Source: Streptomyces abikoensis (GTDB lineage Bacteria; Actinomycetota; Actinomycetes; Streptomycetales; Streptomycetaceae). From it: a stretch of 64,000 nucleotides of DNA. The notes beneath the pieces were generated by a model, which saw nothing but the letters and a program-made list of their open reading frames with translations, did not search any database and had not been told where the DNA came from. The stretch covers positions 682,001-746,000 of the forward strand of contig NZ_BMRT01000001.1 in assembly GCF_014648775.1 (NCBI RefSeq). Reading direction: 5' to 3'. The position numbers and the translations under genes were made by a program. Position 1 is the first letter of the stretch. The number at the start of each line of letters is the position of its first letter. Of this stretch, positions 60,897 to 64,000 are shown one piece after another.

Positions 60897-61088
60897 TCAC
60901 TTCTTACGGGACTTGGCCTGCTTCCGCTTGGCCTCCTTGAGCTCCCTCTCCCGCCGGTCGAGGACGCCCAGCGCCGACCACTCCCCCTGGTGCTTACGAC
61001 AGCGCGAAGTCCCCTTCACAACCGTCCCCTCGCATGGCCTGCCGGTCGTCTTGGTCCGGGCTCCACACTTCTGCCCAGCCACTGCCAT
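60897..61088 (-). CDS. Small C-x10-C-x10-C-x2-H zinc-binding-like protein
   Basis: 63 residues. The ATG at 61088 follows a very strong GGAGGGGAGG; a longer frame to 61292 has no such signal. Cys 8, 19, 30 and His 33 (CGARTKTTGRPC, GTSRCRKHQG) form a likely single zinc site, like the small HGGxxx/CGAxTxxGxPC proteins seen in actinobacteriophages and mobile regions. The C-terminal third is Lys/Arg/Glu-rich. It opens the atypical right-hand region of the window. Function unknown. Confidence 0.65.
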   Translation of the reverse strand: MAVAGQKCGARTKTTGRPCEGTVVKGTSRCRKHQGEWSALGVLDRRERELKEAKRKQAKSRKK

Positions 61089-61452
61089 CAACCTCCCCTC
61101 CGATGCGCCTCGTCTCGATAACGGGCGTAGGTACCCAACCTGCCTCCGACGGAAGGACAGCGGAAGGCGCACGGCGGGCGAGCCAGCGGCACGCGAGCGC
61201 ACACGGCTCCGGAGGCCGTGCGTTGCTACCCAGCGGGCAGGCCCTTGACCAGGAGGGACGTCCCTGAAGATCGCATGATGCTTGCACTCCACGCGCTACT
61301 CACGCGTATGGCCGTGGCTGCCGGGCTCCCCGGGGAGCCCGGCAGGAGGTGGCTGTAGCACGATGCAGATCGGCAAATTGCTTCAGAAGGGTAGGCGTCG
61401 AAGGTAGGTTCTCTGCATAAGTGACCAATCAGCGGTCAGGGGAAGGGCTCAC
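61089..61452. other. Intergenic region left of the shared-motif locus
   Basis: 364 bp with no supported gene. It marks the transition from GC-rich to lower-GC DNA. It contains a perfect 24-bp palindrome (listed separately). Promoters for the small zinc protein (minus) and for the motif locus (plus) should both lie here. No tRNA-like sequence was found. Confidence 0.4.
61320..61343. repeat. 24-bp perfect palindrome
   Basis: GCCGGGCTCCCC joined directly to GGGGAGCCCGGC, 110 bp before the first gene of the motif locus. Its 12-bp stem could be a terminator remnant or an operator. CCGGGCTCCCCGGG-like sequence also recalls the TGGCTCCCCG pair at about 60859-60881. Confidence 0.55.
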
Positions 61453-61830
61453 ATGTACGAGGCCGAGATCATGACAGTGGCGACTGGTGCTGCAGGCACC
61501 CTCGTGGCGGCAGGAGTTAGTGGGGGCGCCCACGCGCTCCGTGCGCGGATCGTTGCGCTGTTTCGTCACGGTACCTCCGAAGAGCAGGCGGCTGCCCTCG
61601 CGGTCGTGGAGCAAGAGGCAGGGCTTACTGAGGGCGAGAGGATCGAGGCCTTGGCTACTCGCATCGCTGCCTACCTCGTGGCTCACCCTGACGCAATACC
61701 GGAAGTTAAGGCCGTTGCCGCCGACTTCAAAGCCACCACCTATTACCAGCACAACACGGGGAGCGGCATCTTCATTGGCCGTGACCATGTAGGCGACCTT
61801 ACGATCAACCATGGCGGTTCGGCGCAGTGA
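61453..61830 (+). CDS. Bell-like small protein with C-terminal GxFIGRD motif
   Basis: 125 residues; ATG after GGGGAAGGG. The N-terminus is an Ala/Gly-rich amphipathic helix (MYEAEIMTVATGAAGTLVAA) continuing VSGGAHALRARIVALF, similar in layout to the effector at 5143. A helical middle (EEQAAALAVVEQEAGLTEGE, LATRIAAYLVAHPDAIPEV) follows. The C-terminus is NTGSGIFIGRDHVGDLTI (101-118), shared with both neighbours. In known amyloid-signalling pairs the effector carries its motif at the C-terminus, exactly as here. The stop overlaps the next gene's GTG as GTGA. Membrane-targeting toxicity is inferred from the fold type, not shown. Confidence 0.65.
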   Translation: MYEAEIMTVATGAAGTLVAAGVSGGAHALRARIVALFRHGTSEEQAAALAVVEQEAGLTEGERIEALATRIAAYLVAHPDAIPEVKAVAADFKATTYYQHNTGSGIFIGRDHVGDLTINHGGSAQ

Positions 61831-62501
61831 CGGCAGGCCCCTCGGATCAGCCGCCTACTGAGCAGCGAAACGAAGGGTCTGGCATATTCATTGGCCGGGA
61901 TTTGGTTGGCAATGTGGTCACCCATGTGCGTAATGTCTTCGTCCGCTCGGGGCGCAGTCCTGTTGGCCTGTCGTCACAGAAAGAAAGAGCTACGCAGCGG
62001 TCATCATATGCCGAAGGCCGTAATGTTGAGGAGGAAACTCCTCGCTTCCGGTTTATGTTCACGATATTTCTCGCTTACGTTTTTGCGCGCGTTGCGCAGC
62101 GGCGAATTCAGGGTGAGCGACTCCTTGGCGGTGAGGGGCCGCCGCTTTCTCTCACTACCCGAGCCATCTGGATCTGCGGCTCGGGTGTCGCGTTTATAGC
62201 TTGCGTGGGCTATGCCCTTGCCTGTCTAACCGAGATCCTTGCTGAGTGGGCGCGGTCCGCAGCTGACTCAGCTGTGTCGAACGTGCCCCGCTGGCGCCTC
62301 GCAGCAAGGGTGAACGCCATCTGTGCTCGCGTGTTGGCGAGGATAAGTGGAGGAGTTGCGGCTGCAGCCTCCGTCGTTGCGCTGATATTCGGTTGGTGCC
62401 CGCTTGGCGATATCATCTCTTCCAGAGCCCACCGCGCTGGTGACGTGGCTCATGCGGCCGCCCGCGAGGCACGTGCTGCCGCATGTAAGGGATCCACCTG
62501 A
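61827..62501 (+). CDS. Membrane protein with N-terminal GxFIGRD motif
   Basis: 224 residues, starting at the GTG that overlaps the upstream stop. The N-terminal motif NEGSGIFIGRDLVGNVVT (15-32) is almost identical to the motif ending the preceding protein. A charged linker (SQKERATQRSSYAEGRNVEE) leads to hydrophobic segments at about 74-92 (FRFMFTIFLAYVFARV), 113-137 (IWICGSGVAFIACVGYALAC) and 175-198 (GGVAAAASVVALIFGWCPLG), then a basic/Ala-rich tail. The motif would face the cytoplasm. No enzyme or known family is recognised. Base composition is clearly lower in G+C than the rest of the window. Confidence 0.6.
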   Translation: MTAGPSDQPPTEQRNEGSGIFIGRDLVGNVVTHVRNVFVRSGRSPVGLSSQKERATQRSSYAEGRNVEEETPRFRFMFTIFLAYVFARVAQRRIQGERLLGGEGPPLSLTTRAIWICGSGVAFIACVGYALACLTEILAEWARSAADSAVSNVPRWRLAARVNAICARVLARISGGVAAAASVVALIFGWCPLGDIISSRAHRAGDVAHAAAREARAAACKGST

Positions 62502-62525
62502 CGCACCTCAGTTGCAGGGTTAAGG

Positions 62526-63227
62526 TTAACTGCCCTTAATTTTTGTCATCAGGAAGAAGGCGAGCAAAGCCCCTACTGCCACTCCCCAGAAAAAGGCTTT
62601 GACGACCGCCTCTCGGTCAATGATGAGCTTTGGTGGGGGCGGCTTTATTGTTCGCTCAATCCGATCGGCAGCATCGCTTAGAGTATTCGATATTGTATCT
62701 ATGCGGTCCAATGGTCCATGACTGTACTGTAGACGGTCTATTGCGGTTGTCGCTGCGATCAAAGTTTCCCCGAATGATTCGAATCGATGGATGGTTCTGT
62801 GTAGCTCGTCGATGTCGAGGCGTGTCATCGCCAGGCTGAGAATTTCTGCGGCGGCCGATATCTTGTTGGCGACTTGTGGGTTGATATTCTCGCTTGCATG
62901 TGTGAGCGAGAAGGCGACGTCCTCATTGATGTTGCGCCCCGCGTCCCAAAGTGCATGCGCGACATCTTCATTGATATTTCGGGCCGACCTGTCAAGGGCC
63001 TCGGCTACGTCAGGGGAAATGATCCCATCCTGCAGGGCCTCGGCCAGTAGATTAGCTAGTTTGGGGGAAACCTTAGATATGTCCTCCAGTAGGCCCTTGG
63101 TTCCGGCGTCGATCATTTCAAAGTTGATGTCGCCATAGTGGTCACGGCCGATGAATGTTCCATCCCCATGATTATGCTGCTCGTGGGGCGGGGGCTCTTC
63201 TTCTGTCACGGTTTCATATTGCCTCAT
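62526..63227 (-). CDS. Tail-anchored protein with N-terminal GxFIGRD motif and 15-residue repeats
   Basis: 233 residues; ATG at 63227 with a GTG at 63209 as alternative. The N-terminal motif is NHGDGTFIGRDHYGDINF (19-36). Residues 70-129 are four 15-residue repeats with consensus I-[NS]-x-[DQ]-V-A-x-x-[LI]-x-x-[AS]-x-x-[NI] (starting at I70, I85, I100 and I115), preceded by a degenerate unit near V53. A helical coiled segment (140-195), a proline stretch (KPPPPK) and one C-terminal TM helix (about 208-228, FFWGVAVGALLAFFLM) follow, so it is tail-anchored with motif and repeats in the cytoplasm. It is convergent with the membrane gene, 24 bp apart. Its repeats suggest a sensor or scaffold; the function is unknown. 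Confidence 0.65.
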   Translation of the reverse strand: MRQYETVTEEEPPPHEQHNHGDGTFIGRDHYGDINFEMIDAGTKGLLEDISKVSPKLANLLAEALQDGIISPDVAEALDRSARNINEDVAHALWDAGRNINEDVAFSLTHASENINPQVANKISAAAEILSLAMTRLDIDELHRTIHRFESFGETLIAATTAIDRLQYSHGPLDRIDTISNTLSDAADRIERTIKPPPPKLIIDREAVVKAFFWGVAVGALLAFFLMTKIKGS

Positions 63228-63334
63228 GTGTGCCCGTGTCGACCTCGATTGGCCAAAAATTGCAGGCGTATCGGTTCGGAGATCGCCGCCCTAGAAATTC
63301 CGAGACGGTCTCGGACCAGCCCAGACGCCTATTT

Positions 63335-64000
63335 TTAGCCATTTTGTTCCTGGGCGCCCAGGACGGCCAGATGTTCGGCGAAATCCTCAACGAGGCTGGC
63401 CAAGACGGCCTTGCCCTTCTCGGCCGTGGCATGTGAAGGGAAGCCAATTACGCCGCTCTCGGTGTACCCGGCCATTCCCATAGTGAGGAGGAATCGGCGT
63501 TCTCCGCCATCATGGTCTGCGCTCTTGTATACCGCTCGGACCAGGTCTGGTTCGGCGTGCAGCAGGATGGACGTCTAGATCTCGCCCGCATGCATGTCGC
63601 TGTGCGCGTCAGAAACCAGGCCGGCCCGTTGACGGCCTCGGCGCCACTCTCCTCCCAAGGGAAAGAGTGACATTCGGGCTTCGGTGACGTTGGCCTCTTG
63701 CACGATGTTGGACAGCACGTAGTTCCCGCCGTGCCCGTTGACGATGACCAGCTTCCGTATTCCTGACCGTTCCAGTGAGAGACGGATGTCCTCGACCATC
63801 GAGTACAGGGGCCGCGCGCTGATGCTCACCGATCCGGGCCACGTGCCGTGCTCGTGGCTGCACGAGATGGTGATGGGGGGCAGCGCGAGCACCGGGTAGG
63901 CGGCGGCCAACTCGCGGACGATGAACGATGCGATCGCGGTGTCCGTGATCAGTGGTAGGTACCTGCCGTGTTGCTCGAACGACCCGATGGGGAGGACGGC
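63335..64000 (-). pseudogene. Creatininase-family amidohydrolase gene with an in-frame TAG; 5' end beyond window
   Basis: Minus-strand frame from the right edge: LPIGSFEQHGRYLPLITDTA, then LPPITISCSHEHGTWPGSVS, then KLVIVNGHGGNYVL, then SDMHAGEI, a TAG at 63577-63575, then TSILLHAEPDLVRA and on to a TAA at 63335. Metal ligands of the creatininase fold (E and H of EQHG, D of TD, H of SHEHG, E of HAGE) lie before the stop. In relatives HAGE is followed by I/V-E-T-S, so TAG replaces a single GAG codon. The frame then stays open for 79 more codons, which points to a recent nonsense change or a sequencing error. Family members hydrolyse creatinine, ring amides or peptide precursors. Confidence 0.75.

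Noticed and set aside
60850..61450. Integrase gene or att site at the composition boundary
   Set aside because: Only short TGGCTCCCCG repeats and a palindrome are visible; no recombinase is encoded and no tRNA target is present, so a mobile element is not called.
63575..63910. Treating the TAG-terminated creatininase frame as a complete short gene
   Set aside because: Family-like sequence continues to the right edge (LPIGSFEQHG...) and for 79 codons after the TAG, so a TTG start at 63910 and a stop at 63575 are artefacts.

Overview
The window looks like a chromosomal segment of a Streptomyces or close relative. The DNA is very GC-rich, GTG starts are common, and it carries a short chaplin, a SigB/SigF-like sigma factor, several SpoIIE-type phosphatases with anti-sigma-like ATPase domains, StrR-like and SARP regulators, a monomeric NADP isocitrate dehydrogenase and a rifamycin-type flavin monooxygenase preceded by an element resembling the rifamycin-associated element. 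No rRNA, tRNA, CRISPR array, transposase or integrase was seen.

Layout. 0-3 kb: end of a GT-B-like gene, then an SRPBCC protein and a TetR regulator in divergent arrangement around a perfect palindrome. 3-5.5 kb: a Bell-like small protein and an NB-ARC/TPR (NLR-like) protein that share a prion/RHIM-like motif, a probable amyloid-signalling cell-death pair. 5.8-10.5 kb: secreted trypsin-like protease, two secreted/membrane proteins (one vWA), Rox-type monooxygenase. 10.5-23.6 kb: cobalamin corrin-ring genes (cobN behind a B12 riboswitch, cobG, cobH, cobIJ, cobK, cbiD, cobM, cobL). They are interrupted by an oxidoreductase and a TetR gene that are joined head to head and have both lost their 5' ends. 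23.7-28.2 kb: tsaD-alaS pair of divergent paralogue type, then a possible toxin-antitoxin pair. 28-31.5 kb: SDR fusion, chaplin, sigma factor. 31.8-37.3 kb: ribose operon rbsR-A-C-B-K with a large inverted-repeat operator. 37.4-41.3 kb: SARP and StrR-like regulators, XRE regulator plus hydrolase, panD. 41.4-43.6 kb: hsp18 with a divergent RheA-like repressor, two RheA-type operators and two DUF2267 genes. 43.6-57.2 kb: PAS/GAF/SpoIIE phosphatases, an anti-sigma-like ATPase, XRE, membrane protein, FMN reductase, hydrolase, and a LysR-isnA-isnB isonitrile mini-cluster. 57.3-60.6 kb: isocitrate dehydrogenase and a wall-anchored LPMO.

60.9-64 kb differs from the rest: visibly lower G+C, no housekeeping genes and many small proteins. 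Three adjacent genes (61453-63227) share one near-identical motif, N-x-G-[SD]-G-x-F-I-G-R-D-x-x-G. It is C-terminal in a Bell-like soluble protein and N-terminal in two membrane proteins. This is the best candidate here for an undescribed signalling or defence module. The window ends in a creatininase-family gene interrupted by one in-frame TAG.

The two motif loci, at 3-5.5 kb and 61.4-63.2 kb, use different motif classes and so are probably insulated from each other. The cobalamin block mixes oxygen-dependent enzymes (CobG, CobN) with the CbiD-type C1 methylase. All functional calls are from reading sequence motifs; no database search was possible.
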